Source: Rhizomys pruinosus (Eukaryota; Chordata; Mammalia; Rodentia; Spalacidae). From it: a stretch of DNA of 64,000 nucleotides. This document shows positions 25,016 to 36,925 of this stretch, piece after piece. Position 1 is the stretch's first letter. Each line of letters starts with the position of its first letter. The stretch lies in contig VZQC01010577.1 of assembly GCA_009823505.1 (NCBI GenBank), forward strand, positions 338,192-402,191. Direction: 5' to 3'. The notes beneath the pieces are model-generated. The model was not told where the DNA came from. It was given only the letters and a program-made list of their open reading frames with translations, and ran no database searches. The position numbers and the translations under genes were made by a program.

Positions 25016-25275
25016 CTTTTTTTTTTTTCTATCATTTTTTATTTTTTTTATATATTCTTTTTATTGATGTTTTGTGTATTTCATACATCATTTTCCAATT
25101 CAGTTCAGGCATATATTCCCTTCCCTTCCCCCCACTCCACCCCTACCCATCCCAGATCATGCATTCTGCCATAACTTTTCTGCGTCTTTCTCTGTTTTTT
25201 GTTTTTGTTTGTTTGTTTGTTTTCATTTTTTTTAACAGTAGGTGATAATCTGTGAGTACAAGCATCCTTCAAACA
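25016..25275 (-). mobile_element. L1 3' end fragment
   Basis: Antisense copy of the common L1 3' terminus (ttttattgatgttttgtgta, then a C-rich tract). The flank beyond it (tctaagaagctattttta) matches 51990-52015. Confidence 0.85.
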
Positions 25276-25294
25276 CATGTCTAAGAAGCTATTT

Positions 25295-25370
25295 TTAGGG
25301 GTTGAGGAGATGGCTCAGCAGAGGACCCAGGGTTCATTTCCTAGTAGCCACATGGCAGCTGCAAGCATCT
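25295..25370 (+). mobile_element. B2/B3-type SINE fragment
   Basis: Head only: ggttgaggagatggctcagc, then gaggacccagggttc and gccacatggcagctg. The central part of the tRNA-like region is deleted. Confidence 0.7.
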
Positions 25371-25800
25371 CTTGCTCCACTACGCTCCGTGAGCCTTAGG
25401 AGTCGGGGTTTCTGTAGATATCGCATGGTTGGTAGAGAGAACACTAATGCATCTCTCAGTTTCCATTAATGAAGCTCTCTCATGCAATGAGGGCCATGAA
25501 CACAAAAGGGCACAAATGGCCAAAACATAAAGAATAAGGGTCTCCAGAGTGTGGGTCTTTGAACAGGACTCCTATGTTAAACTCCACCCACCCAGGGCTC
25601 AGAGACCATTGCAGGAGAAGGGGCAGAAAGACTGTAAGATCCAGGGGGGGAAGTGCATGACCATATAGAAATAGGATCTTCCAGGCTGCTGGGACCTCAC
25701 TCACATGAACCTACAGCAACAGTGGCAGCATGCACAAGATCCATGCAAACTCAGTCAGACAAAAACCAAGTTTAGAACTGTGGAAATGGGCAGCAGAACC
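25371..25800 (+). mobile_element. Old L1 3'UTR fragment
   Basis: Contains gggctcagagaccattgcag and gcagaaagactgtaagatcc, phrases I associate with old rodent (Lx-type) L1 3'UTRs. Assignment rests on memory. Confidence 0.6.
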
Positions 25801-25879
25801 CAATCTTAGCTGAAGCTCTTGGCCGCTGATTACTGCTGGGTGAGGGAGAGCTGAACTTCCCTAAGAAAAGTTTATTTTG

Positions 25880-27169
25880 GTCTTTGGTGGCCAGAATTAT
25901 ATTGGAGCTTGATAATACATAATTAATAGGGAAATTAGTAGGTATTCCAATGGATGCTTGGAGCACTTTAGAGTGATCAGTTAACTCTCAGCTCAGATGA
26001 TACTTTGGACAGTGATGGTGTGAATGAAAAGTACTGAAAGCCATTTTTTTCTGATTCATTGCAAAGCAATAGGTTCCTATTTACAATAAATTATTTTTCA
26101 GCTGTTCTAAAGCTTTATGTATGAATAAAAATCATTTGTAATGCTTTCTGTAATTTAGTTATCATTGGTATGTTTTATGAACCACTTTCTAGATTATCTC
26201 AAGGGTTAGAAATAGAAACTATTTGTGTTATGATTTCTGATGGAGAAGATAGAAATAGAATCAAAACAAAGGGGTAACTAATGAAGAAATCAGTGTTTCA
26301 AAGTCCCATGGAATGTAACAAATATGGGAAGATGGGGGAAAGGGAGAGCCTGAATTACAATTTGAAAATAGGTGTTGGAGAGATGGCTCAGTGGTTAAGA
26401 GCACTGACTGCTCTTGCAGAGGACCTGGGTTCGATTCCCAGCACCCACATGGCGGTTAAGAACTGTCTTTGGGGGCTGGAGAGATGGCTTAGCGGTTAAG
26501 AGCACCCACTGCTCTTGCAGAGGACCCGGGTTCGATCCCCAGCACCCACATGGCGTCTGAGAATTGTCTGTAACTCCAATTCCAGAAGAACTCCAGTTCC
26601 AGGGGAATCCTAGACTCTCTTCTGACCTCTGCGGCATTGCACGACACGGGTGCACAAACCTACATGCAGACAGTACATTCATACACATACAAAAATAAAT
26701 TAAAACAATTAAAAAAAAGAAAGGTCTTTGACTCCAGTTCCAGGGGAATCCGATGCAAAAAAAAAAATAAAATAAAATAAATACATTTATTTTGCATTTC
26801 GATTTTTTGGTAGTAATTTGAGTAGAATTACAAAAATCCATTCGTAGGTGATTTCAGGAACTTTATTAAAATATGTGAAAATAATGAACTTCAATGTTCA
26901 GAATGACTATGTGCTAAAAGGATTTTTATAGCCATTAGACATATTTAAAATGTCCAAAAGAACATTTTATAAAGTTTATACATACTTGTTGGTATCTTTT
27001 TCTATGGTAATACAACACATCTCAAAGTTTATTTTCGGGAAAATGAGCTCTAGAAGAAGTTGTAGAATATTTCTAGCACTCTAAGATTTTATGTATTAAT
27101 GGGGGTAATAATCAGTTAAAATTTTAATATCTTTAATTTCATAATTATTAAATTGTAGTTGCACAATTA
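25880..27169. repeat. Duplicated Y-downstream flank, copy A
   Basis: Aligns with 56770-57583 beside the intact type Y gene. Landmarks are gcttgataatac, gatggtgtgaatgaa and aaattgtagttgcacaatta. Interrupted by the nested SINEs at 26371-26782. No gene seen. Confidence 0.8.
26371..26782 (+). mobile_element. SINE nested inside a SINE
   Basis: An outer B2/B3-type SINE (26371-26471, resuming at 26724) is split by a full inner copy (26472-26723). gtctttg (26465-26471 and 26724-26730) is the inner target-site duplication. The outer tail is (AAATA)n. Confidence 0.9.
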
Positions 27170-28346
27170 TATGGATAGATTTATTTGTTGAATTTTAGTC
27201 ATTTAGATCCACTGATAGAAATATTTCCCTATGGCATTTATAAGATGATTTAACTTGTTTCTCAAGCTATTGATCAAAAGGTCCAACATAGGAATCAAAA
27301 TATCATACAACTTGATTGTTAATTGGTGTAGGCCCAGGTAGGTAGTCCTGAGCTGTATAAGAAAGCTTTTTTGGCATGAACCTGTTTGCAGGGAACTGTG
27401 CTTTCTGCTTCAAGTTGCTGCTTGAGTTCTCGACTCCCCTCAGTAAAGGACTGTGACCCAAGCTGAAATAATCCGTTTCTTCCCCTAAACTGCTTTTGGT
27501 CATGGTGTTTGTCACAGTAACACAATGAAATTAAAACATCATAAAATATAGAAGTCACTTTCATATTCTCCTTGGAATGATCAGAATGGTTCCATAGAAA
27601 ATGTAAGTGAGGTTCCACACAAAATGGAGACCACTGCCAGGTTGAGGCACAGGTGGGGGAGGTTTTCTTCCTCCTGGTAGTGGAAAATGATTTTAGGATG
27701 GCTGGTATTATATATACATAGGAGAAGATAACGATGAGCACAGGGAACATCAGGTTAAATCCCACAAAGACAACCAGTAGCCTGAGGCTGGTGTCAGTGT
27801 TGGCACACAAAAGGATGATAATTGGGAGACTGTCGCAGAAAAATGATTGATGCTGGACCTACAGAGGGACAGTGCAAATATGTGTGTGTACAGAGGAATT
27901 TATTGATCCAACGAGACAGGAACCAGCTACCGTCTGGATGCAGACTCATTGGGACATGATTATGGGAAAGCGAAATGGCTTATGTATGGTGATGATGTAA
28001 CTGCGCACTGCCGTGGCATGGAGGTAATAGTCACTGGTTGCAGATACTACAGAAATAAATAACTGTGTTAAACATCCCCCAGGGTTATTGATTTATTTTA
28101 CACTATGAAATTTCGAAGCATCTCAGGCATGATAGCAGATGTGTAACAGATGTCACCAAAAGCTGGATGTTATGAGAAGCACATGGGAGCCAGATGTCAG
28201 TGTTGAGGAGGATCATGCCGGTGTTAGCCACCACAGACATCACACGTACCACAAGAGAGGCGATGAGAACACATTGAATATCATGCTGGACCTCAACTAA
28301 TGGAAGACAGAATTTCCTGAATTCATTGCCGTTATTTTTGTGTCAT
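27170..28346 (-). pseudogene. Olfactory receptor pseudogene, OR5AK-like, type Y
   Basis: Nucleotide similarity to the intact type Y gene runs from its ATG (28344-28346, after tttgtgtcat as in that gene) through all seven TM segments to the 3' flank. Translation from the ATG meets a stop at codon 5, with more stops and frameshifts after. Short open pieces remain: 27545-27810 keeps part of TM5 (VFVGFNL) and the start of TM6. A transposon-like block of 228 bp is inserted at 27307 near the C-terminal end. It is older than the pseudogene at 1946-2826, judging by its greater divergence. Non-functional. Confidence 0.92.
27307..27534 (-). mobile_element. Transposon-like insertion in OR pseudogene (hAT/URR1-like?)
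   Basis: A foreign block between aatatcat (27299-27306) and aacatcat (27535-27542), an 8-bp duplication with one mismatch. On the minus strand it contains caccatgaccaaaagca, a phrase common in an abundant rodent repeat I believe to be URR1. An 8-bp duplication fits hAT elements. Family assignment is uncertain. Confidence 0.6.
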
Positions 28347-28534
28347 GGCTACAAAGAATCTAAGGGGACTCAAGAGACGGACCAAGACAAAAGAAAAATC
28401 TTTGTGATCCCTGGATATAAACTTTCTTACATTTTATAATACTTTTTAGATGTGGCGTTCTCCTAGGAAGTTCTTTTTTAAATACTCTTAATAGGAACCA
28501 TATGTCAGGATGGTTTCCTCAGTGGCTTCTCCAC
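28347..28534. other. Upstream flank of type Y pseudogene
   Basis: Corresponds to the upstream flank of the intact type Y gene (58553 on); nothing else seen. Confidence 0.5.
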
Positions 28535-28890
28535 ATTTATTTATTTATTTATTTATTTGTTTGTTTTTATTTATTTATTTTTTTTATTATGGGTGAGTGA
28601 AAGTGTGTTTGTGTGGGTAGGAGGATGTGTGTGCCCTGGCACACGTGTGGAGGTCAGAGGACCACCTTGGGGTGTTGCTCTTCATTTTCCCTCCTAGTTT
28701 GAGACAGGGTCTTTTCTACGCTATGTAATTCAGGCTGTTTGGCCAGTGAACTTCTGGGGTTCTCTGGTTTCTGGTTCACAGATGGTTGGACCACTGATTT
28801 TGGCTTTCACATGAGTTCTGGAGATCTGAACTCCAGCCGTCGAGCTTGCAAGACAAGTACCTTATCTGCTGACTATCTCCCCAGCCACAA
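28535..28890 (-). mobile_element. Old tRNA-derived SINE (B4-like)
   Basis: Antisense: A/T tail with ATTT units, then aggtcagaggaccaccttgg, and the tRNA-like head at the right (gctgactatctccccagcca). Confidence 0.65.
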
Positions 28891-29039
28891 GTATTTTGTT
28901 TTTAAATCGATATTTTTGATTTATATCTTCTTTAGAGACTTAAGATTAGGTTCTCAAGTTTAATACTTTTATTCCTATTTCTTCTGTAAAGGAGAATAAT
29001 TTCATTTTTCTACTGGCTTTTCTAAAACTCTTTGGCAGT

Positions 29040-29330
29040 TTCATACATGTATAAAATGAATCTTAGTTGTTTTCCCACTTTATTACTTTCAACCCTTCTC
29101 TCTCCCACTGAAACTCTTCTTTCCAGTAAGCCCCTTCCTGCCTTCATGTCTTTGAGTGTGTGTCCCACTGAGTTTAAATAGGGTTGCCGACATGGGCATG
29201 GGTGGGAGGTTATTCACTGGAGCTGTCACTTCCTGCTTGCCTTAAAGTTACCATTTCTGTCAATGTGGGCCTCATTATTTTTCCCATGATTTCTTCTTAA
29301 TATGTGTTAAGGTAATGCATTATTAAAACA
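29040..29330 (-). mobile_element. Old antisense L1 3'UTR fragment
   Basis: Pyrimidine-rich tail side, then the phrase ggttattcactggagctgtc; similar to 45300-45600 and 14510-14820. Confidence 0.5.
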
Positions 29331-30489
29331 CTGAGAAGTACAAGCTATTTTCTAAAATAGTGTGCAGAATATTATTTTAATCAATATTTACAAGTTTTGT
29401 TTTATTTCTTGAACCAAATATTTGCTTAAAAGGTTTTTCAATTCCTATGTTTTGGAAACCTCAAGGGATTGATCACCTCCCTAAGACGTACCTGTTTTCA
29501 CTCAACAAAGTTCATACCATATAAAATGTCTGCCCTAGTCTCTCCTGTGGAGACTCCCAGAGTTTCTGAGAAGTGTATATTACAGAAGCAAAGCTAATTT
29601 GTTTTGTTTCTAGACATGTTTGGTCAGTGAGTGTTTCAAATGGGAATTCTTGTATGAATTTGATTAATCTCATAAATAAAGTTGAATCACTCCATTACTT
29701 TTAGAAATAGAATTTTTTTTTCAACTTGGCCAGTCATAGTTAGCTATTGCTATTACTATTACTAAACTAATGCATTTCTTTAAAATATTTATTTGCTATA
29801 TTTTATGAATAGTGAAGAGATTGCCTTTGGAACACAAATTCTCCATGAACTCTTCACATTTCTGCAGAGCTCAGTTCCTTCGAGCTAAGGTGTTTGTGGC
29901 TAGTACAATGCAGAATATTTGTTTTAAAGAGACATACCAGGATAATGGAACTTAGGGCTGTACCCTTCTCTAGGGATGGTCCACAGTGCTAAAGACATAG
30001 CTAATTTTTTCCCTTATTTCTAGACAGTTTTACTTAAATTTCAAAGTAGAATTAAAATCGATATAAGAAGAGAGGTTGATGGACAGAGTGTGGACAATGT
30101 GGAATAAGATGACTTTCCTAGTCTGGGGATTCCTTTCCTGTAATTCTCCTTGCTCCATGGACTGGGTTACCATCTGGGTTCCCATGGAGTCCTGTGGCTA
30201 TGATTGGTGGGCTATTCCATTGTTCCTGTTCAGTCTATGAATTTGAGTCTTCTGAAAACTTTGGGCAAGACAGTGAACAGTATGCTGTTAATCCTCCTGA
30301 ACTCTCCATACTACCATTTATTGACTAAGGAGATATGTAAGACATGGAAGAAGGAGCCCTATCTTTTTGGTCTACACTGCATGTCTATGAGATGGGTGTG
30401 TACTTGATCTTTCTGTTCATCCAAATAAAATTCCTGGTTTGTGAGTCCAATTTACCATTCAAACTTTGACTCCTGTATCTCTCATCTTT

Positions 30490-30716
30490 TAAAAATATTT
30501 ATTTTTATTTTTTATTTTATGTGTATGAGTGTATGGCTTGCATGTGTGTAAGAACAACCATGTTGCACAATGCCCATGGAGGTCAGAAGAGGGTGTAAGA
30601 TTCCTCTGGAATTGGAGTAGGGGACAGTTGTTAGTTGCCATGTGGGTGCTGGGAATCAAACCTGGGTCCTCTGCAAGAGCAGCCAGTGCTCTTAACTGCT
30701 GAGCCATCTCTCTAGC
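30490..30716 (-). mobile_element. B3-type SINE, older
   Basis: Antisense copy with tRNA-like head at the right (ctcttaactgctgagccatc) and a shorter body than the young family. Confidence 0.85.
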
Positions 30717-30851
30717 CAGGCTATATTTTTCAAACCTGAGATTAAAGAGTTTTGTGTAAATGAGCCTGGTCTGCATTGGATTTTCCCTATGTAGTACACC
30801 TTTAAGAAGGATACAGCTGGAGAGTCACATTACCAGTTATAAGACTGATGT

Positions 30852-31005
30852 GTGCCGGGAGTGGTGGTCCACGCCTTTAATCCTAGCACTTGGGAGGTAG
30901 AGGCAGGAGGGTCTCTGTGAGTTCAAGGCCAGCCTGGTCTACAGAATGAGTTCCAGGACAGCCAGAGCTACAGGGAGACCTGTCTCAAAAAGACTTAAAA
31001 AAAAA
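30852..31005 (+). mobile_element. B1 SINE
   Basis: Full B1 starting gccgggagtggtggtcc. The 10-bp duplication agactgatgt is at 30842-30851 and 31006-31015. Confidence 0.95.
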
Positions 31006-31459
31006 AGACTGATGTTCATTAGACATTTCCAAGGGCCAAGTCAGTTTCCTAATTATTACAGGCTGGGAAGGGTGGATATTGGTTCCTAATGTGCAGCATC
31101 TATGAAGGTTTCCTCTCTAGACTTTCTTGCCCTATTCTCTGTCACATCTATTACACAAAGAAATGCTGATTCAAAACTTCTTCCCTAACAATAACAAAGA
31201 CAGTTGGAGAAAAATAAGAATTGTCTTTGTTCTCAAGAGAATTCCAGTAAAGAAGAATCAAACTTGGTTTTCTCTTTGGTGACTCTCTTCACAGCCTAAT
31301 GGCATTTGTACAATACAACTATGTTTTTCTCTGTACTGTGATTTTATTGTTATCAGTTTTCTCTTGCCAAGAAGATTATTAACATTCCACTGAGACTTTT
31401 CTGCAGGTCTTTGAGAAGTAGAGAATAATTAATTAAAAGTCATGCACTCATAGAAGGTA

Positions 31460-31460
<1 letters not shown>

Positions 31461-31509
<49 letters not shown>

Positions 31510-31690
31510 TTTTTTATGTGTATGAGTGTACTGCCTGCATGTAGATTGGTGCACCCATGTCCTGCAATGCAGCGGAGGCCAGAAGAGGGGTAAAGGCAGT
31601 TCTTAGCCACCACGTGGGTGCTAGAAATCATATCTGGGTCCTCTGTAAGAGCAGTCGGTGCTGTTAACTGCTGAGCCATCTCTCCAGCCC
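31461..31690 (-). mobile_element. B3-type SINE with (ATTT)n tail
   Basis: Antisense SINE, head at the right, long ATTT-repeat tail at the left. Flanked by agaaggtaa on both sides. Confidence 0.9.
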
Positions 31691-32258
31691 CAGAAGGTAA
31701 TTTTTGAGGGTTTTAATTTTTTAGAGCATTTCTGGAATTGAATTTTTGAGAATTTCACAAAGTGTGCTTTTTGACCATATTTAGATCCTCTTCCCTGTCT
31801 ACCCCCCCCCCCCCATTTACTTATCTGCACTGGCTTCTAGACAGAGCACATGATCCTTCCCTTCCCATTGAATAGATATGCTTTGTTACCAAATAGCTCC
31901 TAGCTAGGCTGAGGCTCTCCATCTTTCCCACTTCTATGCTGGAATGTTGTCTGTGTTGAGCTTATGTCGGTTCAGTGCATGGTGTCACCAACTGCCCAGC
32001 TGTCTGGAAAACTCCATTTCCTTGTGGTCCTTTGCCACTTCCAGCTCTTACAATCTTTCTGCTTTCTGCCCCCTCCTCCTTTCGCAATGATTGAGATTCA
32101 GAGGCACAGTTTCAATACAGGTTTCTTATTCAGGGCTGGGTACTCTGCAGGATCTTGTTCACTGTACATTGACCAGTTGTGGGTGTCTGTGTTAATTACC
32201 ATCTTGCTACATGAAGAAGATTCTCTGATGAAAGCTGAGAGCTTCATTAATTTATGAG

Positions 32259-32391
32259 TGTAGCAATTAATTTATCTCGTGTGTGCAGCCTTCCACGGGG
32301 TGTTCTTCCTCTCTGGACCAGGCGCGTAGAACCCGGTCTAAGCCCTGGTAGAGACGGGAGGGGGATTGGAGCATAGGCCTGAGGAGAGATT

Positions 32392-32450
<59 letters not shown>

Positions 32451-32761
32451 AAGAAGAGACAGACTCAGGGACGAGACCAGGAGCAATTCCACGAGGTAAA
32501 TAACTTGGTTTATTGCTGTAATCCGGGGTTTTTTACAGGGCCTTGTGGGGGTTGGGGAATACAGGATTGGGGGTTGGGACATGCAGGATTTCACACCATG
32601 TACTCCAGATCACTACAGGAATGTGACAATTCTTTGCCCAAAGCATCAAAGACAATTGGGGCTAGGCAGGTTTTCAAAAGGCAAGCAGGAGACCAGCGGG
32701 AGTCCAGCCTGAGAGTTGCTTGCTGACTCCCTAAGTGCTTCTGCCAAATGGGATCCCTACA
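32259..32761 (-). mobile_element. Solo LTR (ERVK-type likely)
   Basis: 503 bp with TG...CA ends (tgtagcaatt at left, gatccctaca at right), flanked by a perfect 6-bp duplication tatgag (32253-32258 and 32762-32767), the length usual for class II retroviruses. On the minus strand it has an AATAAA signal (32509-32514), then a CT-rich stretch with (GA)n on the plus strand. Locally GC-rich. No internal viral genes, so a recombined solo LTR. Confidence 0.85.
32395..32448. repeat. (GA)n microsatellite inside the LTR
   Basis: A perfect GA run of about 54 bp downstream (in LTR sense) of its polyadenylation signal. Confidence 0.95.
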
Positions 32762-34349
32762 TATGAGTCTAACAAGTTATTAGGAGTCAGTCCATTTAGC
32801 AGAATAATAATAGTAGTTTCTCCTCTATGGAATATGACCTGTCTAGCCACAGGTTCCAAAGTCTGATATCAGTGTCAGCTATGAGCTCCATCTTGTGAAA
32901 CCGATGATCATTTTATTCTATTGGAAAGTGGCTGGTACTCCCATAATGTCCGCACCACTGTTGCACCAGTGGGCATAACTTGCCGGGCCAGTTGTTATTG
33001 TAGCTTGCAGGTCCACAGCTGGGTAAGGTCGATGATTACTTTTCACTTGCAGTAGCATGCATAGCCTCTTCCAGGACTGTGAAAGCTAGCCAGTAAAGAT
33101 GAAGAGGAAGCTTTGAGGTCATTGCTGGCATGGTTTCTCCTTGTTTGTTCTATAGCTCATGTGTGTAGTATCTTCAGCAATGGGGTCTAATAGTGAAGTT
33201 TTAGTGAGTGGCCAATAGCAGGGCAATGGCCACTATTGTTTGGGGGACTATAAGAACCCTGGTGCACACCCTGGAAAGGGAGTCCATTCCTGTACTGGGC
33301 CTTTTCTTGCTAGCATACGGTATCCAGTAGGGAAAATGTCCCCTGTACTGTAACTCCTTTTTAATTCTTTATATATATGTTTAAGGTCACTCCTTAAATC
33401 TGTATCTATATCTACACACACATCTACATATATATGTCTATATATTTAAAGAAGCTTCTATAAACTCCCTTTTCTGCCCTGGCCTCTTATTCCCAACCCC
33501 AATTAATCCTTTATGTTCTATTACTGCCCTTTTCCCTTTTTATTTTATTTCTTTCTTGTATTTTTTTGTGTGTATTTTATATACAACATCTCAATCAGTC
33601 TTAATTTCCTTTATAGCCCCTTCTCCATTGGCAGCCCCCCCCTCACAACCCCCACTCTGGAGTCCACACATCCCATTATCTGTGCCAGGGGCCTATTATG
33701 CCAAATCAATCTCCCCTGTGAGTCCTCAATGCCAGGTCATCCACTGGGCTCTAGTCAGGCTATCCAGAACCCCTCTCCTAAAGAAGGCCAGTTCTTCCTC
33801 ACCTGGCTGCCATCAGCTGCCAATATTTCTTCAGCTGAGATTAGGTGCTGCTCCCCATTTCTGCAGTTCCATGCTGGATTTTGTCTGCTGAGCTTGCATA
33901 GTTCTTGGGAATGCTGACACCAATGCTGTAGGTTCATATGAGCAGGGTCCCAGGAGCTTGTAGGATTCTATTTCCATATGGTCTTGCCTACCTCCCTGGC
34001 TCTTACAATCCTTCCACTCCCTCCTCCACAATGTTCCCAGAGCCTTAGATGAGTGAATCTGAATATAGGTGACTTGTCCACGGATTCACACTCTGTAGAC
34101 TCCTAATCTCCACAGTTTGGCCATTCATAATCTTTTGAGTTCCTACCCCTGTGCTGCATGAGGGAGCTTCCTTAATGAGAGTTAAGAGGTTAATTAGTGT
34201 CCCTGTGGCGCATTTCCATTTCCCCTTTATATCACTACATTCTATCTTCTCTTCCAGGAAACACCTTTCATAGACATTTACTCGTTCCCTGACTTGTATG
34301 ACTTTTCCAACTGAAATGTGCGTGGATACCCAAGAATTCAAAGCTAGCC

Positions 34350-36925
34350 TTAACTTATGCCAGAGCTATGCTGTTTTAATGACTCAAGCCCTGTAGGATA
34401 ATTTGAGATCAGAGATGGTAATGCCTCCCCAGCCATTCATTTATTGTTCTGTATTGTTTTGGATAGCCTAAGCTTTTTGTGTTTCCACATGAAATTTGAG
34501 AACTTATTTTTCAGTTTTTGTGAAGGATTGTGTTGCAATTTTAATGGATATTGTTTGACTTTGTAGATTTCCTTTGGTAGTATGGCCATTTTCACAATTA
34601 ATCCTACCTATCCATGAGCCTTGAGATCTTTTTCATCTTCTTGCATCTTCTACACTTCTTTCTTCAATGTCTGGTAATTTTTTATTATATATGTATTCCA
34701 CTTCCTTGATTATTTATTCCAAGATATTTTATGATTTTTGAGGCTATCTTGAATGGGATTGTTTCTTCGTATGTCAGTTGTTGGTGTATAGAAGACAATT
34801 GAGTTTTGTATACTGATTTTGTATCCAGATACTTTGCTGAATGTCTTTATCAGTTCTAGGAGTTTTCTAGTGGCGTCTTAAAGGACTTTTATGTATAGTA
34901 TCATATCATCTGCAATTTGCTTTATTCTTTCCAATTTTGTATTCCTTTTATGTTCTTCAGTTTTCTTTGTGGTCTAGCTAAAACTTAACAGAAATGGAAA
35001 TACTGGACATCCTTCTCTCATTTCTGATTTTGGTGGACATACTTTGAATTTTTCTTTGTTTAGTGTGATATTGGCTGTAGAATTGTTGTATACTGCTGTT
35101 CTTATGTGAAATATGTTCCCTGTGTATGTTCTCCATGATCATGAAGCATTGTTGGCTTTCGTGAATGGCCTTTTCTGTACATAATCCTATGGTTTCTATC
35201 TTTGAGCCCATTGATGTGGTGGATTTAATTTGTTGATTTACATAGGCTGAACCATCCCTGCTTGCCTGGGATGAAGCCAACTTGATAATAGTGGATTATG
35301 TATTTCTAATGTACTCTTGAATTAGGTTTCCAAGTATTTTATTGAGAATTTTTATATCTATATTCAACAGAGAAATTGACCAATTTTTTGTTGGATTTTT
35401 GTCTGGTTTGGGTGTCAAGGTGATACTAGTTTCCTCAAGAGAATTGAAAGCCTTTCTTTCCTTAGACTTAGGAGGTTTACTTTGATGATTTTGTTGAAAA
35501 TATTTTCGGTGCCTTTGACCTGGATTATTCTCTCTTTTTTTTACACCCATGATTCATAGATTTTGTCTTTTTATAGAACCCCAAATTTCCTGCACATTGT
35601 GTTCCTGTTTTATTTTTTATTAAATTTAACATTTTCTTTGACTGAATGATCTGTCCTGCTACCTTGTCTTCAAGGCTTGGTATTGTCTCTCCCATGTGAT
35701 TAATTTTATTGGTGAAGCTTTTCACTGAAGTTTTATTTCATTCAGTTTCTCATTTCAGCTTGTTTTTTTCCTTCAGAAATTCTATCTCTTTGTGAGATCC
35801 TAGTCTCATATCTTGGATTGTTTTGTTTGTTTCATTCAGCTGTTTGTGTTTTCATGGTCGCTCTGCACATCCTCTTTGAGTTCACTGAGCATATTTATAA
35901 TCTCTATTTTGAAATCATTGTCCTGTGACTCAAGTAAGCTGTTCTTCCCGTAAGACATTGCACTAGGTGTACTGATTTCTGAATAGTATGTATTCTTTTG
36001 GTTAGTCATATTATTTATAGTTTTGCAATTAGACCTAGGCATATGAAATTAGGTCACTGTTGGTGATTCCTGTTATAGATATTTGGTCTCACCTTTTTTG
36101 TTGAGCAGTCTTGAAGCTTTGTTTGCAGTTCAAACCTGCCAGGATGTGGACCAGATGAATGGTGCCAAGTGTTCAATTTTGTGATACTTCTGTATTGATG
36201 TGTGGTTTGGGCATTAGGAATGTTCCCTCACAGATGTGGATATGTGAACTTCTAAGCCCAGGGGCAAACCTTCTATGCAGCTTGTAGATTCTTACTGCTA
36301 ATATTCAGAACACTGAGGGTGGTACATTTGTATTCAGGTTTGGGGTTACAGTGGAAATGAGGAGTGCTTCCTGGGTGCCAAGAGGAGGGTGTCACACTAA
36401 CCTCACTTGGATGTGGTTGGGGTTGAGGCCAGTCTGGAGATCACTGACTGAGTTGTAGATTTTAATCTCTGGGTCATGTGGTGGGTAGGGTTGTTGGTAG
36501 GGGTGCTGGTTGATGGGCTCTGGGTATTGGAATCTGGCTTAGGGAAGGTTTCTGGCAATGCTTACAGAGGTTGGTTAATAAGGAGCCATCCATCTAGTCT
36601 TGGTGGTGGCATAAAGTTAGGGCTTGGAGTGATGGCAGGTGGGTGCAGGCAACTAGTCTGGGTCTCCAGACCACATGGGTGACCTGGAGAGTCCCTGGGT
36701 TCAGTCTGCTCAGAGCTGGTGAATCCCAAAGAGAAGGCAGGATCAGTAGGAGGTGTGGGGTGGCTACTGATAACTAACAGCAGGATTTGGAGGTAATAGG
36801 GGGTGGAAGCCACAGACCTGGGTCACTGGGCCAAATGGGACAACTGGAGAGTCCTTGGTGCAGCTGGCTAAGGTCAGGGAACCCCAAAGGGAAGGATACA
36901 GTTGGTAAGTGATGGTGTCAGGAAT
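34350..36925 (-). mobile_element. Antisense L1 with 5'UTR monomers and internal deletion
   Basis: Read on the minus strand: 5'UTR (36925 down to about 36100), an ORF1 piece (about 36050-35480), then directly ORF2 reverse-transcriptase sequence (about 35440-34350). The ORF2 endonuclease is missing. The 5'UTR shows two related units about 155 bp apart (gggtgacctggagagtccc near 36676; gggacaactggagagtcct near 36836). Frames in ORF1 and ORF2 are broken throughout. Confidence 0.8.

Larger units (their letters stand above)
29331..31440. repeat. Duplicated flank F, copy B
   Basis: Aligns with copy A (14820-17660) and copy C (37775-39160); landmarks are aactttgggcaagaca and aaggatacagctgg. It carries two later SINEs (30490-30716; 30852-31005). 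No coding gene. Confidence 0.8.
31700..34349 (-). mobile_element. Old antisense L1 3'UTR, split by an LTR
   Basis: Phrases such as ggtcctttgccacttccagc (32026-32045), tatcagtgtcagctatgagc (32868-32887) and gcatgcatagcctcttccag (33055-33074) are typical of old rodent L1 3'UTRs on the antisense strand, recognised from memory. A (C)n run lies at 31801-31814. Split at 32258 by the LTR below. Confidence 0.7.

Noticed and set aside
32247..32594. 115-codon minus-strand frame with a Ser-Leu repeat
   Set aside because: It is the (GA)n tract inside the solo LTR.
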